NCBI GenBank assembly: GCA_025463785.1
Contig: JAODBD010000003.1
Coordinates: 124,001-188,000 of the forward strand
Origin: Glaciihabitans sp.
GTDB lineage: Bacteria; Actinomycetota; Actinomycetes; Actinomycetales; Microbacteriaceae
DNA: 64,000 nt
Reading direction: 5' to 3'
The translations under genes and the position numbers were made by a program. Under the pieces are notes generated by a model. The model made no database searches and was not told the origin of the DNA. It worked only from the letters and a program-made list of their open reading frames with translations. Shown piece after piece: positions 1 to 8,992 of this stretch (within the stretch, counting starts at the first letter, position 1; each line of letters begins with the position of its first letter).

Positions 1-366
1 CTGATGCGCGGGTTCTTCGCGTCCATCCCCGGCGAACTCGACCAGGCCATGCAGGTGGACGGCGCTAATTCCTGGACGCGGTACTGGCGCCTCGCCATCC
101 CGCTCGCGAAGCCCGCGATCGCGGTTGCGACAATCTTCACGTTCCTGAACAGCTGGGACGAGTATCCGATCGCGTTGACAATGATCAACAATTCGGACAA
201 CGCGACCCTGCCGCTCGCGATTGCGAACTTCCAGGGGCAGCACGCGACCCAGTGGGGGCTGGTTTTTGCAGCATCCCTGATAGCGGTGATCCCGGTGCTG
301 ATTGTGTTCCTCGTCTTCCAACGCTACTTCGTGCAGGGTTTAACTTCAGGGGCGGTCAAGGGATGA
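1..366 (+). CDS. Carbohydrate ABC transporter permease, MalG/CebG type (5' end outside window)
   Basis: C-terminal ~121 residues of an inner-membrane permease of a CUT1 sugar importer; the start lies left of the window. The visible part carries the EAA loop ([23 protein letters not shown]) that docks the ATPase, then two hydrophobic segments, and ends in the GLTSGAVKG tail shared with the other two MalG-type permeases in this window. The stop codon overlaps the ATG of the GH66 gene (ATGA), so it is translationally coupled to the two glucan hydrolases. This suggests it imports isomalto-oligosaccharides or a similar alpha-glucan (inference from context). Confidence 0.93.
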   Translation: MMRGFFASIPGELDQAMQVDGANSWTRYWRLAIPLAKPAIAVATIFTFLNSWDEYPIALTMINNSDNATLPLAIANFQGQHATQWGLVFAASLIAVIPVLIVFLVFQRYFVQGLTSGAVKG

Positions 367-1964
367 GCGCGTTCGAACTCCTGCCAAGGCGGGCGACCTA
401 CGCCGCGGGCGACTCCGTCGCAATCGAGGTTCGCGGTGCCGCCGGTCCCGGCGAGGTCATCCTGCGTCGGCTCGGCGACGAGGTGCTGCGTGTCGCATAC
501 ACGGGCGGCGATTCAATCGTCCTCGCCTGGCTTCCCGTCGGCACCTACGGCGTCGAACTCGTGACGGAGGCAGCGTCGGCGCGAACCGCCATCGAAGTGA
601 CGGCGGATGCCCGTGCCCGGCTCCGCTACGGATTCGCCGTCGACTACTCGCCCGGCCGCGACCTCGTCGGCATCTCGGACACGATTCGTCGCCTGCACCT
701 GACCGACATCATGCTCTACGACTGGGCCTACCGTCACGCCGACCTGCTGGGCGGCGGCGAGGATTATCGGGATGCCCTCGATCAGCCGATCGCGCTGCGG
801 ACGGTTCGCGACCTGGTCGCCGCCGCCCAGGCGGCCGGCGCCAGGGCTCTCGGCTACGCCGCCGTCTATGCGGTCGGTCCGGCGGAGTGGGACGACTGGA
901 AACACCGCGCGCTGCTCACGGCGACCGGCGAACCATACGGGCTTGGCGACTTCCTGTTCATACTCGACCCGGCATCCCCGGACTGGCTCGCGAGTTTCAC
1001 CGGTCAACTCGACCGGTCGGTGAAGGAGGTCGGGTTCGACGGCTTCCACCTCGACCAGTTCGGGTATCCGAAACGCGCAACGGTGCCGGACGGCAGCCGG
1101 GTGGATGTCGCTGACTCCCTGCGGAAGCTCATCGAGTCGGTGCGCGACGCACTGCCAGACGCGCAGCTGGTCTTCAACAACGTCAACGATTTCCCGACCT
1201 GGGTTACCGCAAAGCTCCGACAGGATGCCGTCTATATCGAGGTGTGGGCGCCGACCCTGACCCTCGGATCGCTCGGCACGCTCGTCACGCGAGCGCGTTC
1301 GGTCGCAGGCGAAAAGCCGATCTCCATCGCTGCCTATCAGGAGGTGTACGACCGGGCGCAGGCCGCAGCCTCCGATCTCGCGACCTCGTTCACGATGGCG
1401 ACGCTGTTCTCGCACGGCGCGACCCAGATACTGGCCGGCGAGGCGGATCGCCTCCTGGTCGACCCGTACTACGTGCGCAATCACGTGGTCGAGCCGTCGA
1501 CGGCTGCCCTGCTGAAGCGCTGGTACGACTTCCTGGTCGAGCACGACGAGATCCTGATGGACCCATCGATCGTCGACGTAACCGGTTCGTACGCGGGCGA
1601 CTACAACGACGATTGTGACGTAACTTTCGCCGGGTTGGCGGTGAGCTCGACCGCCGACGCCGGCACGGTGTGGCGCCGCATCACGAGCGTGGGTGAGCGT
1701 CTCGTCGTGCACCTGATCAACCTCGTCGGACAGAATGACGCGCTCTGGGATGCGCCGCGAAATCCGCCGACGCCGGTGTCGGGCATCCTGCGTTTCCGGC
1801 GCGCAGGCGACGCGATGCCGCGCGTTCGCATCGCGGATCCGGATGCCGCCGGCCGGCTCATCGACGTCCCCGTCGCTCTCGACGGCACCCACGCCACGGC
1901 CACGCTGCCGGGGTTCGGCGTGTGGCAGGTCGTCGTCATCGACTTCGAAGAAAGAGTGTCATGA
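363..1964 (+). CDS. Intracellular GH66 dextranase-like glycoside hydrolase
   Basis: 533-residue protein. An N-terminal beta-sandwich-like region (~1-85) precedes a (beta/alpha)8 domain (~88-420) and a C-terminal beta domain. GH66 landmarks are visible: candidate nucleophile Asp231 in [11 protein letters not shown] and candidate acid/base Glu293 in [10 protein letters not shown]66 enzymes cleave alpha-1,6-glucan internally or make/hydrolyse cyclic isomalto-oligosaccharides. No signal peptide is present ([10 protein letters not shown]...), unlike typical secreted dextranases, so it probably acts on imported oligosaccharides. The start at 363 is chosen over the longer ORF because it overlaps the permease stop as ATGA; it overlaps the next gene the same way. 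Family call is firm, exact product specificity is not. Confidence 0.86.
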   Translation: MSAFELLPRRATYAAGDSVAIEVRGAAGPGEVILRRLGDEVLRVAYTGGDSIVLAWLPVGTYGVELVTEAASARTAIEVTADARARLRYGFAVDYSPGRDLVGISDTIRRLHLTDIMLYDWAYRHADLLGGGEDYRDALDQPIALRTVRDLVAAAQAAGARALGYAAVYAVGPAEWDDWKHRALLTATGEPYGLGDFLFILDPASPDWLASFTGQLDRSVKEVGFDGFHLDQFGYPKRATVPDGSRVDVADSLRKLIESVRDALPDAQLVFNNVNDFPTWVTAKLRQDAVYIEVWAPTLTLGSLGTLVTRARSVAGEKPISIAAYQEVYDRAQAAASDLATSFTMATLFSHGATQILAGEADRLLVDPYYVRNHVVEPSTAALLKRWYDFLVEHDEILMDPSIVDVTGSYAGDYNDDCDVTFAGLAVSSTADAGTVWRRITSVGERLVVHLINLVGQNDALWDAPRNPPTPVSGILRFRRAGDAMPRVRIADPDAAGRLIDVPVALDGTHATATLPGFGVWQVVVIDFEERVS

Positions 1965-3697
1965 CCGACGTTGTCACCTGGATTACCGGGAAGACCCCGG
2001 TGATCGCGGGCGAGTGGTGGAAGAGCGCCGTCATTTATCAGGTGTATCCGCGCAGCTTTGCCGACTCGAACGGGGACGGCGTGGGCGACCTGCCCGGCGT
2101 CGTCGGCAAGCTCGACTACCTGCAACACCTCGGTGTGGACGCGATCTGGCTGTCGCCGATTTACGCCTCACCCGGCGATGACAACGGCTACGACATCAGC
2201 GACTACCAGTCGATCGACCCCATGTTCGGAACGCTTGAGGATTTCGATCGCCTCGTCGCCGAGACGCACTCGCGCGGTATGAAACTCGTCATGGACCTGG
2301 TCGTCAACCACACCTCGGACGAGCACGCGTGGTTCGTCGAGTCGGCATCGTCCCCGATTTCGCCGAAACGCGACTGGTACTGGTGGCGTCCGCCGCGTGC
2401 GGGGCATTCTGGCGGTGCATCCGGGGCCGAGCCGACGAACTGGGAGTCGTTCTTCACGGGGTCGACCTGGCAGTTCGATCCGGCATCCGGCGAGTACTAC
2501 CTTCACCTGTTCTCGAAGAAGCAGCCGGATCTCAACTGGGAGAATCCCGACGTCCGGCAGGCCGTGTACTCGATGATGAACTGGTGGCTCGATCGTGGGG
2601 TCGACGGCTTCCGGATGGATGTCATCAACCTGATTTCGAAGGACCCCGCGCTGCCCGACGGCGACGTTGCGCCCGGCAAGAGCTTCGGCGACGGGTTTGC
2701 GCACTACGGCTATGGGCCACGCATCCACGAGTTTCTGCAGGAGATGCACGCCAGCGTGTTCGCCGGTCGCACGGGCGAGTTCGTGACGGTTGGCGAGATG
2801 CCGGGCGTCACGGTCGAGCAGGCGCGGTTGTACACCGATCCGGCACGCCACGAGCTCGACATGGTATTTCAGTTCGAACACGTCGGCCTCGATCATGGCG
2901 CCCGTGGCAAGTTCGACCCGCGTACCCTCGACGTTCGCGAGCTCAAGCACTCGTTCCAACGCTGGCAGGACGGCCTCGCGGACACCGGCTGGAACAGCCT
3001 CTACTGGAACAACCACGACCAGCCCCGCGCGGTCAGCCGTTTCGGCAACGATGGCAGGTACTGGTCTCAGTCTGCCTGTGCGCTCGCCGCCGTGCTCCAC
3101 CTCCAGCGCGGAACGCCGTACATCTACCAGGGCGAAGAGCTCGGGATGACGAACGCACCGTTCGCAGACATCACCCAACTGCGAGACATCGAGTCGCTCA
3201 ACTACTTCGCGCACGCGGTAGCCGCGGGCGAGCGGCCCGAGGAGGTCCTTCCGGGAATCAGCCGCGGCACACGTGACAACGCGCGAACGCCCATGCAGTG
3301 GACGAGCGAACCGAACGCTGGTTTCACGACGGGCGTGCCCTGGATCGCCACGAACCCCAACACGGCCGAAATCAACGCGGCGAGCCAGGTTGGTGTCGAG
3401 GGTTCGGTGTTCGAGTTCTATCGCGCACTCGTTCGGCTGCGACACGACGATCCCGTTGTTGCAAACGGCGACTTCGGGATGCTGCAGGTGGAACATCCCG
3501 CCCTCGTCGCCTTTACGAGGGCGCTGGGCGACGCGGCGATCCTGGTGATCGCAAATTTCGGCGAAGACGAACTGGATGTCGCCGGTCTCGTCGACCTCGC
3601 CAACTGCAACCGCGCCGAAACCCTGTTGCGCAACTATCCGGCCATCGACCCGGCCGCGCCGTTGCGGGCGTGGGAGGTGCGGGTGCTGCGCAGCTAA
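1961..3697 (+). CDS. GH13 alpha-glucosidase, probably oligo-1,6-glucosidase
   Basis: 578-residue cytoplasmic GH13 enzyme with catalytic Asp220 (GFRMDVINL), Glu279 (VTVGEMPG) and Asp353 (NNHDQPR). Early blocks VYPRSFADSNGDGVGDL and DLVVNHTSDEH are typical of the oligo-1,6-glucosidase group. Val221, directly after the nucleophile, is the residue associated with alpha-1,6 specificity in isomaltases (alpha-1,4 enzymes often have Thr), so release of glucose from isomalto-oligosaccharides is likely. It starts at an ATGA overlap with the GH66 gene and is last in the operon. Together GH66 (endo) and this enzyme (exo) form an intracellular dextran-oligosaccharide pathway. Confidence 0.93.
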   Translation: MTDVVTWITGKTPVIAGEWWKSAVIYQVYPRSFADSNGDGVGDLPGVVGKLDYLQHLGVDAIWLSPIYASPGDDNGYDISDYQSIDPMFGTLEDFDRLVAETHSRGMKLVMDLVVNHTSDEHAWFVESASSPISPKRDWYWWRPPRAGHSGGASGAEPTNWESFFTGSTWQFDPASGEYYLHLFSKKQPDLNWENPDVRQAVYSMMNWWLDRGVDGFRMDVINLISKDPALPDGDVAPGKSFGDGFAHYGYGPRIHEFLQEMHASVFAGRTGEFVTVGEMPGVTVEQARLYTDPARHELDMVFQFEHVGLDHGARGKFDPRTLDVRELKHSFQRWQDGLADTGWNSLYWNNHDQPRAVSRFGNDGRYWSQSACALAAVLHLQRGTPYIYQGEELGMTNAPFADITQLRDIESLNYFAHAVAAGERPEEVLPGISRGTRDNARTPMQWTSEPNAGFTTGVPWIATNPNTAEINAASQVGVEGSVFEFYRALVRLRHDDPVVANGDFGMLQVEHPALVAFTRALGDAAILVIANFGEDELDVAGLVDLANCNRAETLLRNYPAIDPAAPLRAWEVRVLRS

Positions 3698-3725
3698 CCT
3701 CGCCCGGTGCGGCGCCACCCATAAC

Positions 3726-3737
3726 TAAACTGAGCGC
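3726..3737 (+). promoter_or_regulatory. Leaderless-type -10 box of the LtrA gene
   Basis: TAAACT (3726-3731) lies 6 nt before the ATG at 3738; no Shine-Dalgarno precedes the ATG and no clear -35 is seen. Confidence 0.5.
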
Positions 3738-4931
3738 ATGACTGACGCGCCGCAGTTTCGAGTGCGGAGGCGTATGACCGCGAGGGATCCCCGGGAGCGG
3801 GCCCGTGCATCCAGCCCCCTTGAGCTCCTGTTCGACCTGACCTTCGTGGTCGCGGTTTCTTCGCTCGTTGCACAACTCGCGATCGGCCTCGAGCACGGCA
3901 ACTACGCCGACATCGGCCCGTTCCTGATGGTGTTTTTCGCCATCTGGTGGGCCTGGATGAACTTCACCTGGTTCGCCTCCGCTTTCGACACGGATGACGT
4001 GCTCTATCGGGTGCTCACCATGCTTCAGATGGTGGGCGTTCTCATTCTCGCCGCCGGTGTTCCGACTGCGTTCAGTTCCACCAACTACGCCGGCATCACG
4101 ATCGGCTACCTCGTGATGCGCATCGGACTCGTGGCGCAATGGTCCCGAGCGGCAGTCGAGGAGCCCGCGACCCGAACCACGGCGATTCGATTCGCGGTCG
4201 GGGTTTCGCTGGTGCAGGTCGGCTGGGTTTCGCGTCTTTGGATGCCCGCGAGCATCCAGACGATCGTCTTCCTGGTTCTCGTGCTGCTCGAGGTCTCGGT
4301 GCCATTCTGGGCCGAACGCACCGGAATGACCCGTTGGCACCCACACCACATCGCCGAGCGATACGGGCTGTTCACGATCATCCTCCTGGGCGAGAGCGTG
4401 CTGGCTGCCACGAGTGGCGTTCAGGCCGCGATCGCACACGGCGTCAGCTGGCCGCTCGTGACTGTCGCGGTATCCGGCGTCGTCATCCTGTTCGCACTGT
4501 GGTGGCTGTTCTTTCTCGAACCATCCGGTGACGGGCTCGAGAGGCATCCGGGTCGCAGCTTCTTCTGGGGATACGGCCACTACTTCATTTTTGCGGCGCT
4601 CGCCGCGATCGGCGCTGGGCTCGAGGTTGCCGTGCGGGGGGCAGCGGGGGATGTGGCCCCTACCGTGGCCGGGTTCGCGGTAGCGATTCCGGTGGCCGTG
4701 TTCATCCTGCTGGTGTGGCTGGTGAATCTTCCGGTGGTGGCGCGACCGGTGCTGCGACCCTTCGTCGTGCTGCCGGGAGTCGTCATCGTGCTCGGCATCC
4801 CGTTGGCGGCCACCGCGATTGGTCTGACCTGGACTATCCTGCTCATTGCTCTCGTTTGCGTTGGAGTCGTCGCGGGCACGATCGCGGCAAAAGTTCGCCA
4901 CCTTCGTCAACTGGAGCAGCATGTCGAGTAG
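3738..4931 (+). CDS. LtrA family (low temperature requirement A) membrane protein
   Basis: 397 residues, about ten hydrophobic segments. Family blocks are visible: SPLELLFDLTFVVAVS near residue 30 and WWAWMNFTWFASAFDTDD near 75. The family is widespread in actinobacteria; the name comes from a Listeria cold-growth mutant and the biochemical role is unsettled. The gene is monocistronic by promoter but its 3' end overlaps the start of the kynureninase gene by 11 bp, so the two may be co-transcribed. Confidence 0.9.
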   Translation: MTDAPQFRVRRRMTARDPRERARASSPLELLFDLTFVVAVSSLVAQLAIGLEHGNYADIGPFLMVFFAIWWAWMNFTWFASAFDTDDVLYRVLTMLQMVGVLILAAGVPTAFSSTNYAGITIGYLVMRIGLVAQWSRAAVEEPATRTTAIRFAVGVSLVQVGWVSRLWMPASIQTIVFLVLVLLEVSVPFWAERTGMTRWHPHHIAERYGLFTIILLGESVLAATSGVQAAIAHGVSWPLVTVAVSGVVILFALWWLFFLEPSGDGLERHPGRSFFWGYGHYFIFAALAAIGAGLEVAVRGAAGDVAPTVAGFAVAIPVAVFILLVWLVNLPVVARPVLRPFVVLPGVVIVLGIPLAATAIGLTWTILLIALVCVGVVAGTIAAKVRHLRQLEQHVE

Positions 4932-6090
4932 CGCCGAACTCGATTCCGTGGACGGGCTCGCCCGGTATCGTGACCTGTTCCTGCGGTCTGACGACGTTGT
5001 CGCCTACCTCGACGGCAATTCACTCGGGCGGCCGCTGGCGGCATCCGCGGCTCGGATCAGCGCCTTCATCGAGGAGCAGTGGGCCGGTCGGCTGATCCGC
5101 GGCTGGGACGAGAGTTGGCTCGACCTGCCGATCAGGATCGGGGATGAACTGGGTCGCGTCCTCCTCGGCGCCGCCGCGGGGCAGACCACGATCGGCGACT
5201 CGACCACGGTTCTCCTGTACAAACTGATTCGCGCGGCCGTCGACGCCCGGCCCGACCGGCGCGAAATTGTCGTCGACCGCGAGAACTTCCCGACCGATCG
5301 CTACGTCGTCGAGGGCATCGCGGCCGAGCGCGGCATGACCGTTCACTGGGTCGAGACCGCGGAGGATGTCGTTGCCAGCCACGACACCGCCCTCGTCGTC
5401 CTCAGCCACATCGCGTACCGCAGCGGCCGCCTCTCCGATGTTGCCACCATCACGGCTGCCGCGCACGACGCCGGCGCGCTGATTCTCTGGGACCTGTGTC
5501 ATTCCGTCGGCGTTGCGCCCGTGCAACTCGACGAATGGGAAGTCGATCTCGCGGTCGGCTGCACCTACAAATACCTGAACGGCGGGCCGGGGTCCCCGGC
5601 ATTTGCGTACGTTGCCTCGAATCATCAGGCAACACTTCGCCAACCGATACAGGGGTGGCTGGGCAGCCGGGCACCCTTCGAAATGGGGCAGGGTTATGAG
5701 GCTGGCGCCGGCATCCGCGGGTTCCTGAGCGGCACGCCGCCCATACTCGGGATGCTGGCGATGCAGGACATGCTCGCGCTCATCGACGACGTTGGCCTCG
5801 GTGCGGTACGCGCCAAGTCGATCGAACTGACGACGTTCGCGATCGCGCTCGCCGACGAACTGCTTCCGGATGCGGTGCTCGCGACCCCGCGAGACCCGGC
5901 TCTGCGAGGCAGCCACATCACCCTCGACCACGACGGTTTCGCCCGCATCATGCCGAGACTGTGGGAGCGGGGCGTCATCCCCGATTTTCGCAGGCCGAAC
6001 GGCATCCGACTCGGGTTGTCGCCGCTATCGACGAGCTTCGCCGAGGTCGAGGTGGGGGTGCGAGCGATCGCCGAGGAGCTGGCGGTCTAG
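4921..6090 (+). CDS. kynU: Kynureninase (PLP-dependent)
   Basis: 389-residue fold-type I PLP enzyme. The candidate Schiff-base lysine is Lys217 in [15 protein letters not shown], the kynureninase block; Asp191 in WDLCHSVG would hold the pyridine nitrogen, and LDGNSLGRP lies near the N terminus. It hydrolyses kynurenine or 3-hydroxykynurenine to (hydroxy)anthranilate and alanine. The start at 4921 gives the family-like length and overlaps the LtrA stop; the upstream ORF extension is the LtrA coding region in another frame. No tryptophan 2,3-dioxygenase or formamidase is nearby. Its 3' end overlaps the convergent HxlR gene by 66 bp. Confidence 0.9.
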   Translation: MSSSAELDSVDGLARYRDLFLRSDDVVAYLDGNSLGRPLAASAARISAFIEEQWAGRLIRGWDESWLDLPIRIGDELGRVLLGAAAGQTTIGDSTTVLLYKLIRAAVDARPDRREIVVDRENFPTDRYVVEGIAAERGMTVHWVETAEDVVASHDTALVVLSHIAYRSGRLSDVATITAAAHDAGALILWDLCHSVGVAPVQLDEWEVDLAVGCTYKYLNGGPGSPAFAYVASNHQATLRQPIQGWLGSRAPFEMGQGYEAGAGIRGFLSGTPPILGMLAMQDMLALIDDVGLGAVRAKSIELTTFAIALADELLPDAVLATPRDPALRGSHITLDHDGFARIMPRLWERGVIPDFRRPNGIRLGLSPLSTSFAEVEVGVRAIAEELAV

Positions 6091-6474
6091 CCGATCGTCG
6101 TACCGAGCGCGGTTGGCCTGAATCTGGTCGGAGTTCTCGAGCGCCCAGATTGCCATGGCGCGAACGGCGGGGATGATGGTGGTGCCGAGCTCCGTGACGC
6201 GATATTCGACCCGGGGTGGCACCTCGGCGAAGACCTCGCGCGAGATCAGACCGTCGCGTTCCAGATTGCGCAGGGTGAGGGTAAGCATCCGGTGCGAGAT
6301 GCCGGGAATGCTGTTGCGCAGGGCGGTGAAGCGCTGCGGCGCCTCGTCGAGCATCCCGAGAATCAGGAGGCTCCACTTGTCGCCAATCTTGGCGAACGTG
6401 TCGCGGACGATCTCTGTTCCATGGTTTCGCGAGCTGCAGATGTGTTCCATGGTGTCCGCGTCGGTTGTGCTCAT
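6025..6474 (-). CDS. HxlR-family (DUF24) winged-helix transcriptional regulator
   Basis: 149 residues. The winged helix spans ~25-105 ([53 protein letters not shown]). A single Cys13 (MEHICSSR) sits just before the HTH, where members such as YodB and HypR carry a redox- or quinone-sensing cysteine, so thiol-based control is plausible. Start at 6474 has a GGAGGG Shine-Dalgarno. It is divergent from the DoxX gene; GTTAC/GTAAC words in the shared intergenic region are candidate operators. HxlR next to DoxX recalls the CatR-catDE arrangement of Bacillus. Confidence 0.92.
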   Translation of the reverse strand: MSTTDADTMEHICSSRNHGTEIVRDTFAKIGDKWSLLILGMLDEAPQRFTALRNSIPGISHRMLTLTLRNLERDGLISREVFAEVPPRVEYRVTELGTTIIPAVRAMAIWALENSDQIQANRARYDDRLDRQLLGDRSHPHLDLGEARR

Positions 6475-6497
6475 TGGCCCTCCATGGGAACACGGGT

Positions 6498-6557
6498 GTT
6501 ACTGGGGAACAGAGAAGTGCCCGGTTACCGGCGTGTATACAAGTAACAAATAGTAAC
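6498..6557. promoter_or_regulatory. Candidate HxlR operator region
   Basis: Four copies of one pentamer lie between the divergent genes: GTTAC at 6498 and 6524, GTAAC at 6543 and 6553. The last two sit in AGTAAC direct repeats with a 10-bp period; the outer TGTTACT/AGTAACA pair is an inverted repeat. Binding is inferred from position only. Confidence 0.45.
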
Positions 6558-6579
6558 CCCCAATCGTAAGGAACTGCGC

Positions 6580-6948
6580 ATGCTCATCGCCGTCTGGATC
6601 GTCTCCGGCCTCCTCGCACTCGCCTATCTGGTTTCGGGCGGGGCGAAAATTGCCACCCCACACGAGAAGCTGAAGACCACCATGACCTGGTCTGAGGATT
6701 TCGCCACCTGGCAGATCAAAGTTATTGGCATCATTGAGGTGCTCGGTGCTATCGGCCTCATCGTTCCCGAGCTCACGCACGTCGCCCCCGTCCTGACCCC
6801 GATCGCCGCGGTCGGCCTCGCGGTGGTGCAGGGTGTCGCCATCGTCATCCACCTTCGCCGTCACGACGACCCGAAGCGCCTGCCCGCCAACATCGTCCTG
6901 CTGCTCGTCGCCGTCTTCGTCGCGGTCGCGCGGTTCGCCGGGGTTTAA
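6580..6948 (+). CDS. DoxX-like small membrane protein
   Basis: 122 residues with four predicted membrane helices (~1-20, 45-65, 70-90, 100-120), the DoxX/DUF4870-like architecture; GGAKIATPHEKL after the first helix is typical of the DoxX_2 group. Such proteins often accompany quinone or thiol-stress regulators and may carry a redox function; the substrate is unknown. AAGGA lies 8 nt before the ATG. It is divergent from the HxlR gene and followed after 9 nt by the acyl-CoA dehydrogenase-like gene, likely one transcript. Confidence 0.82.
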   Translation: MLIAVWIVSGLLALAYLVSGGAKIATPHEKLKTTMTWSEDFATWQIKVIGIIEVLGAIGLIVPELTHVAPVLTPIAAVGLAVVQGVAIVIHLRRHDDPKRLPANIVLLLVAVFVAVARFAGV

Positions 6949-6957
6949 CGTAAAGGG

Positions 6958-8076
6958 ATGACCGTTCTCACTGCCGAACTGCTCGAACGAATCCGCTCCA
7001 GGGCAGCGGGCTATGACCGCGACAACGCCTTTTTCTTCGAAGACCTGGCCGAGCTTCGGGATGCCGGATACCTCGCCCCGCGCTCGCTGCTCGAGACCGC
7101 GCGTGACCAGCGGTTGCTCGCCGCCTACGCCCCGGCGACCGCCCTCGGCATCAACATGCACCTGGTCTGGACCGGTGTCGCGCGCGTGCTCTCCGAGCGC
7201 GGGGACGACTCGCTCGACTGGGTGTTGGCGGATGCCACGGCCGGCGAATTGTTCGCCTTCGGAAACAGCGAGCCCGGCAACGATCTCGTGCTGTTCGACT
7301 CGCTGACATCGGCGGTGCCGGGTGCCGACGATTCGTATGCGTTCACGGGCACCAAGATCTTTACCTCGCTGGCGCCAGCCTGGACGCGGCTCGGCATCTT
7401 CGGTCGCGACGACTCCGACCCGGACGACCCCAAACTCGTGCACGGTTTCCTCACGCGCGAGACGCCCGGGTGGAAGTCGCTCGATGACTGGGACACGCTC
7501 GGGATGCGCGCGACGCAGAGCCACACGACGGTACTCGAGGGCGCAGTGGTACCCGCTGCGCGGATCGCTCGCGTACTGCCGGTTGGGCCAAGCGGCGACG
7601 TGTTCATCTTCGGGATCTTCGCGAACTTCCTGCTGCTCATCGCATCCGTCTATGCGGGCGTTGCTGACCGCGCGCTCGAACTTGGCGTCGAAGCAGTGCA
7701 GCGTCGCACGTCGCTCAAGAACGACGGGGCGGCGTACAGCCAGGATCCGGATATGCGCTGGCGGGTCGCGGATGCCGCTCTCGCACTCGACGCGCTCGCC
7801 CCGCAGATCGAGACACTTGCTGCCGATGTCGATGGCCTCGTGAACCACGGCGCAGGCTGGTTCCGCAAGCTGACGGGCGTCAAGCACCGCGCGACGGAGG
7901 CGGCGCGCTACATCGTCGATCAGTCGGCCCGGGTCGCGGGCGGCGGTGGATACCGCAACTCGTCGGAGCTGGCACGGCTTCAGCGCGACGTGCTTGCCGG
8001 GATTTACCACCCGAGCGATACGGAGTCCGTGCACAACACGGTGGCCACGAATCTTCTGGGCGCGCTGGAGCTATGA
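6958..8076 (+). CDS. Acyl-CoA dehydrogenase-like flavoprotein
   Basis: 372 residues with acyl-CoA dehydrogenase architecture: helical N-terminal domain (1-115), beta domain with FTGTKIFTSLAPAWTRLGIFG near 125 and RATQSHTTVLEGAVVP near 185, and helical C-terminal domain ending AGGGGYRNSSELARLQRDVLAG. The last block matches the flavin-contact region. A clear catalytic glutamate is not obvious to me, so it could be a flavin-dependent monooxygenase or other ACAD-fold enzyme rather than a beta-oxidation dehydrogenase. Co-directional with DoxX (9-nt gap). A hairpin terminator starts right at its stop codon. Confidence 0.82.
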   Translation: MTVLTAELLERIRSRAAGYDRDNAFFFEDLAELRDAGYLAPRSLLETARDQRLLAAYAPATALGINMHLVWTGVARVLSERGDDSLDWVLADATAGELFAFGNSEPGNDLVLFDSLTSAVPGADDSYAFTGTKIFTSLAPAWTRLGIFGRDDSDPDDPKLVHGFLTRETPGWKSLDDWDTLGMRATQSHTTVLEGAVVPAARIARVLPVGPSGDVFIFGIFANFLLLIASVYAGVADRALELGVEAVQRRTSLKNDGAAYSQDPDMRWRVADAALALDALAPQIETLAADVDGLVNHGAGWFRKLTGVKHRATEAARYIVDQSARVAGGGGYRNSSELARLQRDVLAGIYHPSDTESVHNTVATNLLGALEL

Positions 8077-8100
8077 GAAAAGGCGATTTCTCGCCTTTTC
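8077..8100 (+). terminator. Rho-independent-like terminator after the ACAD-like gene
   Basis: Perfect 10-bp stem GAAAAGGCGA / TCGCCTTTTC with a 4-nt loop (TTTC), 1 nt after the stop codon. The 3' arm itself supplies the CTTTTC pyrimidine run. Confidence 0.8.
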
Positions 8101-8175
8101 CGCGACGCCAGCGCCGTCGGCCGTCCCGGTCGGCGGGACTCAGCGCGACACGCTCAGCTCCCCGCCCCAGGCTCG

Positions 8176-8252
8176 TAACTCATGCTGGCACGGGGCGGCT
8201 GATGCCTTGTGGCGGCGAGTCGCACTACGCCGTCCCGATCCAGCATGAGTTG
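8176..8252. repeat. Palindromic intergenic element, copy A
   Basis: 77-bp element bounded by inverted arms: CGTAACTCATGCTGG at 8174-8188 and CCAGCATGAGTTGCG at 8240-8254 (one mismatch). The same ends and nearly the same span occur in copy B at 36.0 kb, with a different middle. It lies in the non-coding 8101-8380 interval, where I see no supported gene. Confidence 0.7.
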
Positions 8253-8380
8253 CGCGCATCTTCGCGGCGCCCTTACCCGGGGTGGGCCCGGCGGGTTGGC
8301 CGCCGGCGGAGAGACCGAGCAGCCCAACGTCCTCAACGCCGCCGCCCGCGGGACACCCACTTGACCCCGTGCCATGTCTA

Positions 8381-8392
8381 TAGGATTCACGC
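8381..8392 (+). promoter_or_regulatory. Leaderless-type -10 box of the SGNH hydrolase gene
   Basis: TAGGAT (8381-8386) lies 6 nt before the ATG at 8393. TTGACC at 8361 resembles a -35 but is spaced only 14 nt away. Confidence 0.5.
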
Positions 8393-8992
8393 ATGACCCA
8401 CCCACGCCCCCTCCTCTTCATTGGCGACAGCGTCACCGACTCCGGCCGTCGGGATGACGAACCCGACTACCTCGGCGACGGTTACGTTCGCATGATCGCA
8501 GAACGGTTGCCCGAGAGGCGGGTCGTCAATGTCGGCATCAACGGCAACCGCGTGGTCGACCTGCGGGATCGGTGGCAGGTGGATGTGGTCGACCTGAACC
8601 CGGACATCCTGAGCATCTATATCGGCATCAATGACACCTGGCGTCGCTACGACAGCAACGATCCGACGAGCGCTGCCGCGTTCGAGGCGGACTACCGCAA
8701 CATCCTCGATCAAGCGGTGAAGCTCGTTGCACCGAAGCTCGTACTGGTCGAACCGTTCGTCGCTCCAGTGACCGAGGAGCAGGAGACCTGGCACGAGGAT
8801 CTCGACGAAAAGCGCGCCGTCGTGTCGCGGCTCGCTGCCGAGTTTGGCGCGGCGTTTGTGCCGCTGCAGTCGCTGCTGACGGCCGCCGCCGAGAAGCATG
8901 GCGCCACCGCGATCGCGCAAGACGGCGTGCACCCGACGCCGCTCGGGCACCGGCTGATCGCCGAAGCCTGGCTCGACGCGTCCGGGCTTTAG
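8393..8992 (+). CDS. SGNH/GDSL hydrolase
   Basis: 199-residue cytoplasmic esterase-type protein. All SGNH blocks are present: block I FIGDSVTDSGR (nucleophile Ser near 13), block II VGINGN, block III IGINDTW, block V DGVHPTPLGH (Asp/His of the triad). No signal peptide. The family deacylates small esters or acetylated sugars; with no sugar operon directly attached, the substrate is open. Its last codons overlap the end of the convergent membrane-protein gene by 4 bp. Confidence 0.9.
   Translation: MTHPRPLLFIGDSVTDSGRRDDEPDYLGDGYVRMIAERLPERRVVNVGINGNRVVDLRDRWQVDVVDLNPDILSIYIGINDTWRRYDSNDPTSAAAFEADYRNILDQAVKLVAPKLVLVEPFVAPVTEEQETWHEDLDEKRAVVSRLAAEFGAAFVPLQSLLTAAAEKHGATAIAQDGVHPTPLGHRLIAEAWLDASGL

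Noticed and set aside
513-1892. 459-residue ORF antisense to the GH66 gene
   Set aside because: High-GC shadow frame; composition dominated by Arg/Val/Asp, no recognisable domain, and the plus-strand frame has GH66 motifs.
2168-3718. 516-residue ORF antisense to the GH13 gene
   Set aside because: Shadow of a well-supported enzyme; no motifs and no start signals.
3513-4922. 469-residue ORF antisense to LtrA
   Set aside because: Low-complexity His/Asp/Arg-rich translation typical of shadow frames.
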